A stretch of 64,000 nt of DNA, from contig JANLYQ010000060.1 in the NCBI GenBank assembly GCA_031365725.1, positions 1-64,000 of the forward strand, given 5' to 3'. The position numbers and the translations under genes are program-made. Position 1 is the stretch's first letter, and the number at the start of each line of letters is the position of its first letter. Below, in pieces: positions 24,846-33,505 of the stretch. This stretch comes from JANLYQ01 sp031365725 (GTDB lineage: Bacteria > Actinomycetota > Actinomycetes > JACCUZ01). The notes under the pieces are model-generated. The model was not told where the DNA came from and ran no database searches. It saw nothing but the letters and a program-made list of their open reading frames with translations.

Positions 24846-25094
24846 TCAGGAGCCCGCCTTCTGGATGTAGGAGACGGCGTCTCCGACGGTGCTCAGCCCC
24901 TTGACGTCGTCGTCGGGGATGCGGACGCCGAACTTCTCCTCGGCGTTGACGACGATCGTCATCATCGACAGCGAGTCGATGTCGAGGTCGTCGGTGAACG
25001 ACTTCTCGGGCAGCACGTCGGTGGTCGCGATGCCCGTTTCTTCGTTCACGATCTCGGCGAGACCCGCGAGGATCTCCTGCTCGCTAGCAGCCAT
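24846..25094 (-). CDS. acpP: Acyl carrier protein
   Basis: An 82-residue ACP. The phosphopantetheine attachment site is Ser41 in DLDIDSLSMM. The acidic helix II and the four-helix length are standard. It lacks the long C-terminal extension of mycobacterial AcpM. It lies between fabH and fabF, as in streptomycetes. Confidence 0.98.
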   Translation of the reverse strand: MAASEQEILAGLAEIVNEETGIATTDVLPEKSFTDDLDIDSLSMMTIVVNAEEKFGVRIPDDDVKGLSTVGDAVSYIQKAGS

Positions 25095-25148
25095 GAGGTT
25101 CCAGCTCCTTGGTGTGGGGTGTTCTCGGATGGTGCGGGGTTCGTGCGT

Positions 25149-26147
25149 TCAGGGCAGGACGACGACCTGGGCGGCATAGACCAGGCCGGCGCCGAAACCG
25201 ATGAGCAGAGCGGTCTCCCCACTCTTTGCCTCTCCGGCCTCGAGCATGCGTTCCATCGCCAACGGGATCGAGGCAGCTGAGGTGTTGCCGGTGGTGCGCA
25301 CGTCACGGGAGACCGCGACGGTGCCGGGGAGCTTCATCGCCTTGATCATCGAGTCGATGATGCGCACGTTGGCCTGGTGGGGGATGAACGCCCCGAGCTC
25401 GTCGGGGGCCACCCCTGCCGCCTCGAGCGCCTGCAGCGCGACCGGCGCCATCTGCCACACGGCCCAGCGGAACACCTTCTGTCCCTGCATCGTGAGGTGC
25501 GGGAAGTCCACAGCGTGGTCTCGTACGTCGATCCAGGACGCGCGCTGGGTGATGGCGTCGTACTGCGAGCCATCAGATCCCCACACGGTGGGGGAGATGC
25601 CCGGGAAGTCCGAGGGTCCGATCACCACAGCGCCTGCGCCGTCACCGAAGATGAAGGCGGTGGACCGGTCGTAGGAGTCGGTGAAGTCCGAGAGCTTCTC
25701 GACGCCGATGACGAGCACGTAGTCGGAGTTGCCGCCGCGCACGATGTCGTTGGCGAGTGCGACGCCGTAGCAGAAGCCGGCGCAGGCAGCGGACAGGTCG
25801 GTGGCGGCCGCATCGGTGGCACCGAGGCGGTCCGCGACGGCTGCCGCGGCCGACGGGGTCTGCAGCGGGTGGGTGACGGTCGCCAGCAGGATCGTGCCGA
25901 CCTGCTCGGGCGTTATGCCGGCCTGGGCGATCGCCTTGCCGGCCGCGACGACCGCCATGTCGATGACACTCTCGTCGACCGCCGCACGGTGCCGGGACTC
26001 GATGCCCGAACGGTCCCGGATCCACTCGTCGGAGGAGTCGATGGTCTCGCAGACCTCGGCGTTGCTGACCACCCGCGAGGGGCGATAGCCGCCGACGCCG
26101 AGGATGCGGGCGTGCTCGGGACCGCGCTTGGTCTTCAGGACCGCCAC
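25149..26147 (-). CDS. fabH: Beta-ketoacyl-ACP synthase III
   Basis: A 332-residue initiating ketosynthase that condenses acyl-CoA with malonyl-ACP. The catalytic triad is Cys122 in AACAGFCYGV, His257 in PHQANVRI and Asn288 in TGNTSAAS. The N-terminus includes LGVGGYRPSRVVSN. The gene begins two bases after the fabD stop. Position inside the FAS II operon resembles Streptomyces; mycobacteria encode fabH elsewhere. Confidence 0.97.
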   Translation of the reverse strand: MAVLKTKRGPEHARILGVGGYRPSRVVSNAEVCETIDSSDEWIRDRSGIESRHRAAVDESVIDMAVVAAGKAIAQAGITPEQVGTILLATVTHPLQTPSAAAAVADRLGATDAAATDLSAACAGFCYGVALANDIVRGGNSDYVLVIGVEKLSDFTDSYDRSTAFIFGDGAGAVVIGPSDFPGISPTVWGSDGSQYDAITQRASWIDVRDHAVDFPHLTMQGQKVFRWAVWQMAPVALQALEAAGVAPDELGAFIPHQANVRIIDSMIKAMKLPGTVAVSRDVRTTGNTSAASIPLAMERMLEAGEAKSGETALLIGFGAGLVYAAQVVVLP

Positions 26148-26149
26148 CG

Positions 26150-27331
26150 TCAGTGCACCGCCTCGGGATGGAGCCGGATGATCGGCTGACCCGGGGAGAC
26201 CGGGTCACCGTCCTCGACGAGCCACTCCACCACGGTGCCGCCGTGCGGCGCCACCACCGGCACCTCGTCGCGCAAGGTGACCAGCGTGGCGACCGCAGTA
26301 CCCGGCTCGAGCAGGGTGCCCTCGGGCAGGTCGACGACCCGGATGGTGCCCTTGCTCGGAGCGACCAGCATGCGCCAGGTGGGGGAGTCGTCCTGCGGGG
26401 CGGCACTGCCGTGGCGGCGGGCCAGGTCGCGGGCGGCCTCCAGGTCGGCCGGGGTCTTGAGGGCGAGGGTCTCGACGTCAGGCAGCGCGCGCTTGATCAG
26501 ACCGGTCAGGGTGCCGGCCGGGGGCACCTCGATGACGCCGGTGACGCCGAGCTCGCCCATCGTGCGCATGCAGAGGTCCCAGCGCACGGGGGTGCTGACC
26601 TGGGTGACGATGCGGGCCAGCAGGTCGCGGCCCTGCGAGACGACTGCGCCGTCGCGGTTGGAGATCACCGCAGTGCGCGGGTCGTGCACGCTGACGGCCT
26701 TGGCGTAGGAGGCGAGGGTGTTGACGGCCGGAGCCATGTGCTCGGTGTGGAAGGCGCCGGCCACCGACAGCGGGATGAGCCGCGCCTTCGCCGGCGGGTC
26801 AGCCTTGAGGGCGTCCAGCTGGGCCAGGGTGCCGGCAGCGACGACCTGGCCCGAACCGTTCTGGTTGGCGGCGGTGAGGCCGTGCCGGGTCAAGGCGGCC
26901 GCGACCTCGTCCGGCTCCCCGCCGAGCACGGCCGTCATGCCGGTCGGTGTACGGGCGGCAGCGTCAGCCATCGCGCGGCCCCGCTCGCGGACGAGCACCA
27001 TGGCCTGCTCGGCGGTGATGACTCCCGTGCCGGCCATGGCGGTGATCTCACCGACGCTGTGGCCTGCGGTCGCACCGACCGCGTGGAACGCGTCGGAGGG
27101 GTGGGCGAAGATCTCGAGGGCCGCGACCAGGCCGGCGGCGACGAGCAGCGGCTGGGCCACCGCGGTGTCGCGGATGGTGTCCACGTCGGCCTCGGTGCCG
27201 TAGTGGATGAGGTCCATGCCCGCGCAGGCCGACAACCAGCGCAGCCGGTCCTCGACATGTGGGAGCTCGAGCCAAGGCGCGAGAAAACCCGGCGTCTGAG
27301 CGCCTTGACCAGGAGCAACGATGACCAGCAC
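26150..27331 (-). CDS. fabD: Malonyl-CoA:ACP transacylase with a C-terminal biotinyl/lipoyl-like domain
   Basis: A 393-residue protein; FabD is normally about 310. Residues 1-305 are a standard transacylase with PGQGAQ, GHSVGE (Ser92) and the catalytic His195 in AGAFHTEH. After a short linker (HGSAAPQDD), residues ~319-390 form two similar halves, LVAPSKGTIRVVDLPEGTLL and VAPHGGTVVEWLVEDGDPVS. That is the barrel-sandwich hybrid pattern of biotin/lipoyl carriers. The hairpin where AMKM or DKA would hold the modified Lys reads VTLRDEVP, with no Lys, so it should not be biotinylated or lipoylated. Start GTG 27331; first gene of the enzyme block. Confidence 0.93.
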   Translation of the reverse strand: MLVIVAPGQGAQTPGFLAPWLELPHVEDRLRWLSACAGMDLIHYGTEADVDTIRDTAVAQPLLVAAGLVAALEIFAHPSDAFHAVGATAGHSVGEITAMAGTGVITAEQAMVLVRERGRAMADAAARTPTGMTAVLGGEPDEVAAALTRHGLTAANQNGSGQVVAAGTLAQLDALKADPPAKARLIPLSVAGAFHTEHMAPAVNTLASYAKAVSVHDPRTAVISNRDGAVVSQGRDLLARIVTQVSTPVRWDLCMRTMGELGVTGVIEVPPAGTLTGLIKRALPDVETLALKTPADLEAARDLARRHGSAAPQDDSPTWRMLVAPSKGTIRVVDLPEGTLLEPGTAVATLVTLRDEVPVVAPHGGTVVEWLVEDGDPVSPGQPIIRLHPEAVH

Positions 27332-27409
27332 CCGTCCAGCCTTTCCTTCGGAAGCGACGCCGGGGGGTGCGGAGGCGGACCAATCTGCCCCCCGGGAGTT
27401 GGAGGATAT

Positions 27410-28591
27410 CTACAAAGAGCTCGCCGGAGGAGCGTGCGCGTCGGCAAGCCGCCCAAGCGCCAGAGCGATGCGCAGGGTGAGTGCCTGCCGTGGGTCGGCC
27501 GGGGCGTAGCCGCAGACCTCGGCCACCCGACGCAGGCGGTAGCGCACGGTGTTGGGGTGCACGAACAACGCCCGGGCAGTGGCCTCCAACGAGGAGGTCT
27601 GCTCGAGGAAGACCGACAGCGTCTCGACCAGAGCCGTGCCGCTGGACTGCAGCGGCCGGTAGACGTCGCGGACGAGGCGCTCGCGGGCCAGGTCGTCGCC
27701 GGCCAGCGCCCGCTCGGGCAGCAGGTCGTCGGCCTGCACCGGCCGCGGGGCGTCGGGCCAGGCGGGGGCAGCCATCAGCCCGGCCAGGGCGGCCGCGGCG
27801 CTCTCGCCGGCACCGAGCAGGTCCGGCACCGCCGGACCCATGACCACCGGACCGGCGCCGAACTGCGCGACGAGCAGCCGGGTGGTGCGCACGGCGTCGA
27901 CCCGGCCGCCGATAACCGCGACCAGCCGGTCGCCCTGGACCCCGGCGAGCACATCGAGGTGCGCGGCACGAGCGACCCGGCGCAGCTCGTCGACCACGCT
28001 CTCGGGCTCGGCGTCCGGTGCGGATCCGACCACCACGACCACGGGATCGTGGTTGCCCCAGCCGAGCGCGGCGGCCCGCGACCGCAGGGCGTCGTCGGCC
28101 TCGCCGCGCAGCAGCGCATCGACGACCAGCGACTCGAGCCGGGCGTCCCAGGCGCCGCGCACCTCGGCGGCCTCGGCATACACCCGCGCTGCGGCGAAGG
28201 CGATCTCGCGGGAGTAGCGCAGCACCGCCTCGCGAACCACAGCTTCGTCGCCGGGGGCGATCTCCTCGATCTGCTCCTCGACCACGCCGATGACCAGACG
28301 CACGAGCTCGACCGTCTGCTGCAGGGTCACCGATCGAGTCAGCTCCCGCGGTGCGGTGCCGAAGACGTCGGCGCTGACGGCCTGGTCGTTGCCAGGCTCG
28401 CGAAACCACTCGACGAACGCCGCGACGCCCGCCTGGGCGACGAGATTGACCCAGGACCTGTTCTCCGGCGGCATCGCCCGGTACCACGGCAGGTCCTCGT
28501 CCATGCGGGCGATCGCGGCGGTGGCGAGGGCGCCCATGCCGGCCTCGAGGCGGCGTACGGTCGCGGCGCGGTGGTCCCGCCTTCTCGGCAC
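27410..28591 (-). CDS. fasR: PucR/CdaR-type transcriptional regulator of fatty-acid synthesis
   Basis: A 393-residue regulator starting at GTG 28591. The N-terminal helical region (RLEAGMGALATAAIARM, MPPENRSWVNLVAQAGV) and central domain match FasR of mycobacteria and streptomycetes. The C-terminal PucR HTH reads SSLEATARALFVHPNTVRYRLRRVAEVCG. It sits just upstream of fabD, the conserved FasR position, where FasR activates the operon in response to acyl-CoA. No Shine-Dalgarno is visible, but TATGCT ends six bases before the GTG, so the transcript may be leaderless. Divergent from the PHP gene. Confidence 0.92.
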   Translation of the reverse strand: MPRRRDHRAATVRRLEAGMGALATAAIARMDEDLPWYRAMPPENRSWVNLVAQAGVAAFVEWFREPGNDQAVSADVFGTAPRELTRSVTLQQTVELVRLVIGVVEEQIEEIAPGDEAVVREAVLRYSREIAFAAARVYAEAAEVRGAWDARLESLVVDALLRGEADDALRSRAAALGWGNHDPVVVVVGSAPDAEPESVVDELRRVARAAHLDVLAGVQGDRLVAVIGGRVDAVRTTRLLVAQFGAGPVVMGPAVPDLLGAGESAAAALAGLMAAPAWPDAPRPVQADDLLPERALAGDDLARERLVRDVYRPLQSSGTALVETLSVFLEQTSSLEATARALFVHPNTVRYRLRRVAEVCGYAPADPRQALTLRIALALGRLADAHAPPASSL

Positions 28592-28666
28592 GGGCGCAGC
28601 ATAGGGCGGCCAGTGCGGGCGACGGCAGCTGTGCAGGGACGACGAGCGCTCGCTAGCGTCGGCTGC

Positions 28667-29695
28667 GTGGACGCTGTCGCTGCTGTCGATGCCCTGCGCC
28701 GGGTCGCCTTCCTGCTCGAGCGGGCCCGTGAGGAGACCTACCGGGTGCGGGCCTACCGGGGGGCGGCAGATGCCTTGGCGGCGTTGCCGGCAGGGGAGGT
28801 CGAGGCGCGGGTGGTGGCCAGGACGCTGACCGAGCTGCCCGGGGTGGGGCCGAAGACGGCGGCGGTGGCCGCCCAGGCGGTGACGGGCGAGGTGCCCGAC
28901 TATCTGGCGACGCTGGAGGCAGCAGCGCTCGGCCCGGTCGCGGGCGGGGGAGCCGCGCTGCGGGCGGCGTTGCGTGGTGACCTGCACACGCACTCCGACT
29001 GGTCCGACGGCGGCAGCCCGATCGAGGAGATGGCCCGGACCGCCCGCGACCTCGGGCACGACTACATGGTGCTCACCGACCACTCGCCGCGGCTGAAGGT
29101 GGCCAACGGGCTGAGCCCCGACCGCCTGCTCCGGCAGCTCGATGTCGTCGCCGAGGTCAACGAGCGGCTCGCGCCCTTCCGGCTGCTGACCGGCATCGAG
29201 GTCGACATCCTCGATGACGGGTCGCTCGACCAGTCCGACGAGCTGCTCGGCCGGCTCGACGTGGTGGTCGCGTCGGTGCACTCCAAGCTGAAGATGCCGG
29301 CCGGGGACATGACTCGTCGCATGGTGACCGCCATCGCCAACCCGCACACCGACGTGCTCGGCCACTGCACCGGTCGACTGGTGACCGGGGGTCGTGGCAC
29401 CCGCGCCGAGTCGGCCTTCGACGCCGAGCTGGTGTTCGCCGCGTGCGAGAGGTTCGGGGTGGCTGTCGAGATCAACTCACGACCCGAACGTCTGGATCCG
29501 CCGCGTCGTCTGCTGCGGATGGCGGTCGAGACCGGCTGCGTGTTCTCCATCGACACCGACGCGCACGCGCCCGGGCAGCTGGACTGGCAGCCCTACGGCT
29601 GCGCACGGGCCGAGGAATGTGACGTGCCGGTCGAGCGGATCGTCAACACCCGCAACGTCGAGGGCCTGCTCGAGTGGTCCGGTCGGCACCGCTGA
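28667..29695 (+). CDS. PHP-domain phosphoesterase with PolX-like HhH region
   Basis: A 342-residue protein from GTG 28667. The N-terminus (1-80) resembles the helix-hairpin-helix part of family X polymerases (LLERAREETYRVRAYRGAADAL, LPGVGPKTA). The PHP domain follows, with metal ligands in GDLHTHSDWSDG (His107, His109), LTDHSPR, IEVDI, ASVHS, LGHCTG and DTDAHAPGQL. The polymerase domain itself is missing, so it is a stand-alone PHP hydrolase, possibly in DNA repair or phosphate-ester removal. It is divergent from fasR with a 75-bp gap. Confidence 0.9.
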   Translation: MDAVAAVDALRRVAFLLERAREETYRVRAYRGAADALAALPAGEVEARVVARTLTELPGVGPKTAAVAAQAVTGEVPDYLATLEAAALGPVAGGGAALRAALRGDLHTHSDWSDGGSPIEEMARTARDLGHDYMVLTDHSPRLKVANGLSPDRLLRQLDVVAEVNERLAPFRLLTGIEVDILDDGSLDQSDELLGRLDVVVASVHSKLKMPAGDMTRRMVTAIANPHTDVLGHCTGRLVTGGRGTRAESAFDAELVFAACERFGVAVEINSRPERLDPPRRLLRMAVETGCVFSIDTDAHAPGQLDWQPYGCARAEECDVPVERIVNTRNVEGLLEWSGRHR

Positions 29696-29752
29696 CCCGA
29701 GACCTGAACCCGTCGGGTCGACGTCAGATCATTGCCGGCGGACAATCGCGGC

Positions 29753-32344
29753 ATGCCGATCCTGGAACGGGAGTCTCAGCTAGAGGCGCTGGGGCAGTAC
29801 GCCAGCGAGGCGCAGGCGGGCCACGGCCGGCTTGTCCTCGTCGCTGGCGAGGCCGGTGTCGGCAAGTCGAGCCTGCTCGAGGAGCTCCAGTCGCAAGTCA
29901 CGGACGCCCGGTGGTGCTGGGGTGCCTGCGACGGCCTGTCCACCCCGCGCCCGCTGGGTCCCCTCCTTGACATCTCCGCCGTGCTCGGCGGTGAGCTCGC
30001 GCAGTTGTGCGCCTCGGAGGCGTCGCGCGAACGAATGTTCAGCGCGCTCCTGAATCAGGTCAGCAGGTCGGATGTCTTGACCGTTCTGGCGGTCGAGGAC
30101 GTCCACTGGGCAGACGCGGCCACCTTGGATCTGCTGCGTTTCCTGGGGCGACGGGTCCGTTCCGCGCGGGTCCTCATCCTCGTGACGTACCGGGACGACG
30201 GATTGGCTGCAGACGACCCGCTCCGGGTCGCGCTCGGTGACCTCGCGACCCAGCGTCCGACCCGCCGCGTCGACCTCCCGCCGCTATCGGGGCAAGCAGT
30301 GCAGGTGCTTGCTGCTGGAACCGGGGTGGAGGCAGCCGAGCTGTACCGGCTGACCGGTGGCAACCCCTTCTTCGTGACGGAGGTGCTCCGAGAGCACGAC
30401 GGCCAGTTGCCCGCGTCCGCCCGGGACGCGGTGCTGTCCCGGATCGCTCGCCTTGGCGGTGCGGCCCGACAGGTTCTCGACGCCGCCGCCCTCATCGGCA
30501 CTCGGGTCGAGCCCAGCCTGCTGGCCGCAGTCACGGGTCAACGCGCCGCTGCCGTGGACGAGGTCGTGGCGAGCGGCCTGTTGACCGACGACGGCGATCG
30601 GCTGCGGTTCCGGCACGAGATCGCCCGGCTGGCCGTCGATCAGGCAGTTCCGGCGCATCGACGCGCGCCCCTGCACGAGCGGATCGTCGTTGCCCTGCTG
30701 ACTCAGAGCTGCACGGACGACTCCCGACTTGCCTTCCACGCCGAGGCTGCCGGCATCGCCGCGCTGGTCATGAAGCACGCACCGGCAGCTGCGCGCCGGG
30801 CCGCCGAGCTTGCTGCGCACCGTGAGGCAGTCGCCCAGTACCAGCGCGCACTGCGCTTCTCGGACGGGGACGACGCGAGAACCCGCGCCGGCCTGTACGA
30901 CGGCCTGGCCCGCGAGGCATCACTGGTCGACCGCTGGCAGGACTCGGCCGATGCGAGCGAGGCGGCGCTCGCCCTCTGGCGCGAGCTCGGCGACCTGACC
31001 CGCGAAGGCAGCACGCTCGGGCTGCTGTCGCGGGCGGTCTGGCGGCTGTGCCGCGGTCCCGAGGCGTCCACGATCGCCGAAGAGGCGGTCAGCGTGCTCG
31101 AGCCCCTCGGACCCACAGTCGAGCTCGCCTGGGCGTACGCCAACTTGGCCGGAACGCGGATGGACCAGTCCCAGAACGCGGAGGCTCTCGAGCTCGTCGC
31201 CCGAGCACGTTCCATTGCCGAGCCTCGCAAGCTGAGCGGGGTGCTCAGCGACACTCTCACGACCGAGGGCTACGTCCGGGCCAGCATGGGCGAACCGTGG
31301 GAGGAGACCGTCGATCGCGGGCTCACGTTGGCACTCGACAGGGGCATGCACGGGCCGGCTGCCCGAGCGTTCGTGAACATCGCGGTCCTGTACGGACGGG
31401 AGCTGCGCTTCGACGAAGGGGCGCGGTATGTCGAGGAGGGCACCACGTGCTGCGATGACCACGACATCAGCACGTATGGCCGCTGCATCCGCGGAGAGAA
31501 GGCGGCCTGGCTCGACAAGCGCGGGCAGTGGGCCGAGTCGCTGGCGTTGTGCCGGCAGCTCCTGGCCCAGGGCGGAGCGTCACTGGTGAACCGGATGAAC
31601 CCGCTGACCACCATGGGTGTGCTGAGCGCTCGGCGCGGTGACGCGGGCGTCTGGGAATGCCTCGATGAGGCGACCGCTGCAGCAATGGGCTTGGACGAGC
31701 CGCAGTGGATTGTCATGGCCAGGCTCGCCCGAGCCGAGGCACGGTGGCTCGCCGGGGAACACGAGGCCGCTGTCATCGAGGCTCGGGCGGCGGCGTCAGC
31801 AGCCGTCCCGTACGACGCGCGAGGTCGGAGCGAGACAGCGCTCTGGTGTCAGCGGCTCGGCGATCAGGTGGTCGCGAGCGACGTCGTGATGGAGCCGTAC
31901 GCAAGCCTGATCAATGGTGACTTCATCGGTGCCGCGGCGCGGTGGGACGCATTGGGATGCTCGTACGACGCCGCCCTGGCACTGCTCGACTCGAACGAGG
32001 AGGTGATGATGCGGGAGGCGCTGGCTCGGCTGGAGGCGCTCGGTGCCCTGGCCGCCGCACGGGTAGCCCGGCAGCGCATGCGGGACCTCGGCCTCCGCTC
32101 GGTCCCGACCGGTGCGCGGGCGCAGACACGCGAGCACCCGGCGGGCCTGACGAGGCGCGAGTGCGACGTGCTCGAGCTCATCTGCGACGGCCACAGCAAC
32201 GACGAGATCTCGGGCCGCCTCGTCATCTCGGTCAAGACCGTCGATCACCACGTGTCCGCGGTGCTGGGCAAGCTCGGTGTCCCCTCTCGCAAAGTCGCAG
32301 CGACCGAGGCCGTGCGGCTGGGGCTGGTCAGCCCCCGAAGATAG
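29753..32344 (+). CDS. LAL-type (large ATP-binding LuxR) transcriptional regulator
   Basis: An 863-residue regulator; ATG 29753 is preferred over TTG 29732 because the family begins L-x-RExxL. The N-terminal STAND-like ATPase has Walker A GEAGVGKS (32-39) and Walker B VLAVEDVHWAD (111-121). A TPR-like helical middle follows. The C-terminal LuxR HTH reads LTRRECDVLELICDGHSNDEISGRLVISVKTVDHH. LAL proteins sense a small inducer and activate nearby genes. The two small genes downstream on the same strand are candidate targets. Confidence 0.95.
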   Translation: MPILERESQLEALGQYASEAQAGHGRLVLVAGEAGVGKSSLLEELQSQVTDARWCWGACDGLSTPRPLGPLLDISAVLGGELAQLCASEASRERMFSALLNQVSRSDVLTVLAVEDVHWADAATLDLLRFLGRRVRSARVLILVTYRDDGLAADDPLRVALGDLATQRPTRRVDLPPLSGQAVQVLAAGTGVEAAELYRLTGGNPFFVTEVLREHDGQLPASARDAVLSRIARLGGAARQVLDAAALIGTRVEPSLLAAVTGQRAAAVDEVVASGLLTDDGDRLRFRHEIARLAVDQAVPAHRRAPLHERIVVALLTQSCTDDSRLAFHAEAAGIAALVMKHAPAAARRAAELAAHREAVAQYQRALRFSDGDDARTRAGLYDGLAREASLVDRWQDSADASEAALALWRELGDLTREGSTLGLLSRAVWRLCRGPEASTIAEEAVSVLEPLGPTVELAWAYANLAGTRMDQSQNAEALELVARARSIAEPRKLSGVLSDTLTTEGYVRASMGEPWEETVDRGLTLALDRGMHGPAARAFVNIAVLYGRELRFDEGARYVEEGTTCCDDHDISTYGRCIRGEKAAWLDKRGQWAESLALCRQLLAQGGASLVNRMNPLTTMGVLSARRGDAGVWECLDEATAAAMGLDEPQWIVMARLARAEARWLAGEHEAAVIEARAAASAAVPYDARGRSETALWCQRLGDQVVASDVVMEPYASLINGDFIGAAARWDALGCSYDAALALLDSNEEVMMREALARLEALGALAAARVARQRMRDLGLRSVPTGARAQTREHPAGLTRRECDVLELICDGHSNDEISGRLVISVKTVDHHVSAVLGKLGVPSRKVAATEAVRLGLVSPRR

Positions 32345-32362
32345 GGAAGCCAACCCAGAAGT

Positions 32363-32379
32363 TGGGGATCGATTCCCCA
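32363..32379. promoter_or_regulatory. Short hairpin/palindrome downstream of the LAL gene
   Basis: TGGGGA (32363-32368) and TCCCCA (32374-32379) flank TCGAT. It lies 19 bp after the LAL stop and 67 bp before the DUF4242 start. It could be a weak terminator or an operator. Confidence 0.35.
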
Positions 32380-32445
32380 TCCGCCGTCCGGGTGCGGGCC
32401 TTTAGCGTCACATCGACCTGATCCACCGACGCGAGGGAGATCCCA

Positions 32446-32697
32446 GTGCCGCTCTACATGGATGTACACACGATCGACGGCGGGGTGGCCGTCGAAGACG
32501 TCGCCAAGGCGCACATGGCCGACCTACAGACGCAGGGCGCTCATGACGTCAAGTACCTGCGCTACTGGGTGGACGACAGCCAGGGCAAGGTGTTCTGCCT
32601 TGTCGAGGCTCCGTCGCCGGAGGCAGCCTCGACGGTTCACCGCGAGGCGCACGGGCTCGTCGCCGACGCCATCTTCAAGGTCCAGGAAGGTTCCTGA
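32446..32697 (+). CDS. DUF4242 (SCO4226-type, nickel-binding) small protein
   Basis: An 83-residue protein; GAGGGAGA precedes GTG 32446. It begins PLYMDVHTI-x-GGVAVEDVAKAHMADL and ends with HREAHGLVADAIFKVQEG, matching the ferredoxin-like DUF4242 family whose Streptomyces member SCO4226 binds nickel. The His residues of VHT and the C-terminal HREAHG are the likely ligands. The next gene starts two bases after its stop, so the two form an operon downstream of the LAL regulator. Confidence 0.9.
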   Translation: MPLYMDVHTIDGGVAVEDVAKAHMADLQTQGAHDVKYLRYWVDDSQGKVFCLVEAPSPEAASTVHREAHGLVADAIFKVQEGS

Positions 32698-32698
32698 C

Positions 32699-33250
32699 AT
32701 GGCTGGCAGAAGGAGGATCGGAACAATCGCGACCGGGATGGCGGTGGCGCTCGTGGCCGCATTGCTGATGGGGACTGCCGCAGTGGCCTCGCCACACCCG
32801 TCCGCGCAGCTGAGTGGCCTGCGCGCGGCAACGAACAGGTTCCACAGCATCGCTGTCGCCGAGCAGAACGGGTTCGGCCTGCTCACCGACGCGCAGGGCA
32901 TTGCCTGCATCGACATGCCGGGCATGGGCGGGATGGGTGTGCACTGGGCCAACTCGACTTTGGTGGGTGACCCGGCAGTTCTACCGAACCACCCCGAGGC
33001 GCTGGTGTACGCCCCAAGCAGGGACGGCACGCTGCAGCTGGCCGCCGTCGAGTACGTCGTGCTCAAGGATGCTTGGGATGCGACTCACGCGCACCCACCG
33101 AAGCTGTTCGGGCACGTCTTCGACGTCACGGACGCGCCGAACCGCTACGGGTTGCCGGCGTTCTACTCGCTGCACGTCTCAGCGTGGAAGCACAACGCAG
33201 CCGGCACGTTCGCGATGTGGAACCCAGCGGTCAACTGCCCGACGGGCTGA
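32699..33250 (+). CDS. Exported protein of unknown function, His/Met-rich centre
   Basis: A 183-residue protein from ATG 32699. A signal peptide (GMAVALVAALLMGTAAVAS) is followed by a mature domain with ATNRFHSIAVAEQNGFGLL, CIDMPGMGGMGVHWANSTLV, HPEALVYAPSRDGTLQLAAVEYVV and PPKLFGHVFD. The C-terminus has FYSLHVSAWKHNAAGTFAMWNP. This set recurs in an uncharacterised exported family of soil bacteria (M-G-x-HW/HY-x-N plus PE-x-LVY). His, Met and two Cys residues could bind metal or heme. Co-transcribed with the nickel-binding-family gene, which favours metal. Confidence 0.72.
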   Translation: MAGRRRIGTIATGMAVALVAALLMGTAAVASPHPSAQLSGLRAATNRFHSIAVAEQNGFGLLTDAQGIACIDMPGMGGMGVHWANSTLVGDPAVLPNHPEALVYAPSRDGTLQLAAVEYVVLKDAWDATHAHPPKLFGHVFDVTDAPNRYGLPAFYSLHVSAWKHNAAGTFAMWNPAVNCPTG

Positions 33251-33505
33251 CCAGAGCGTCTGATGGACGCGAACCGATCCGTCGCGGGCGACGTGCCGCC
33301 GGCGGGTCAGTTCGCGTGCAGGTCCGTGTCGGCCCACTCGGGACCGGCCTCGAGCGGCTCCGATCGTCATGGTCACGGCGAGCAGGACAGCTTCTCTCTT
33401 GCTGAAGGCTCCTGGCTCGCCTCCCGTCGCGCCATGTCCATCCTCGGGAACACCGGGTGTCCCCCTCCTGTTGACCGAATCGGCACCCAGGGAGAGGACA
33501 CCGAG

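Noticed and set aside
26150..26380. Biotin carrier function for the FabD tail
   Set aside because: The fold pattern fits, but the hairpin has no Lys to modify.
26153..28660. Very long plus-strand open frame across the FAS II region
   Set aside because: It is antisense to fabD and fasR, whose motifs are complete; its translation is Gly/Arg/His-rich without any domain. Only the part from 28667 (PHP protein) is real.
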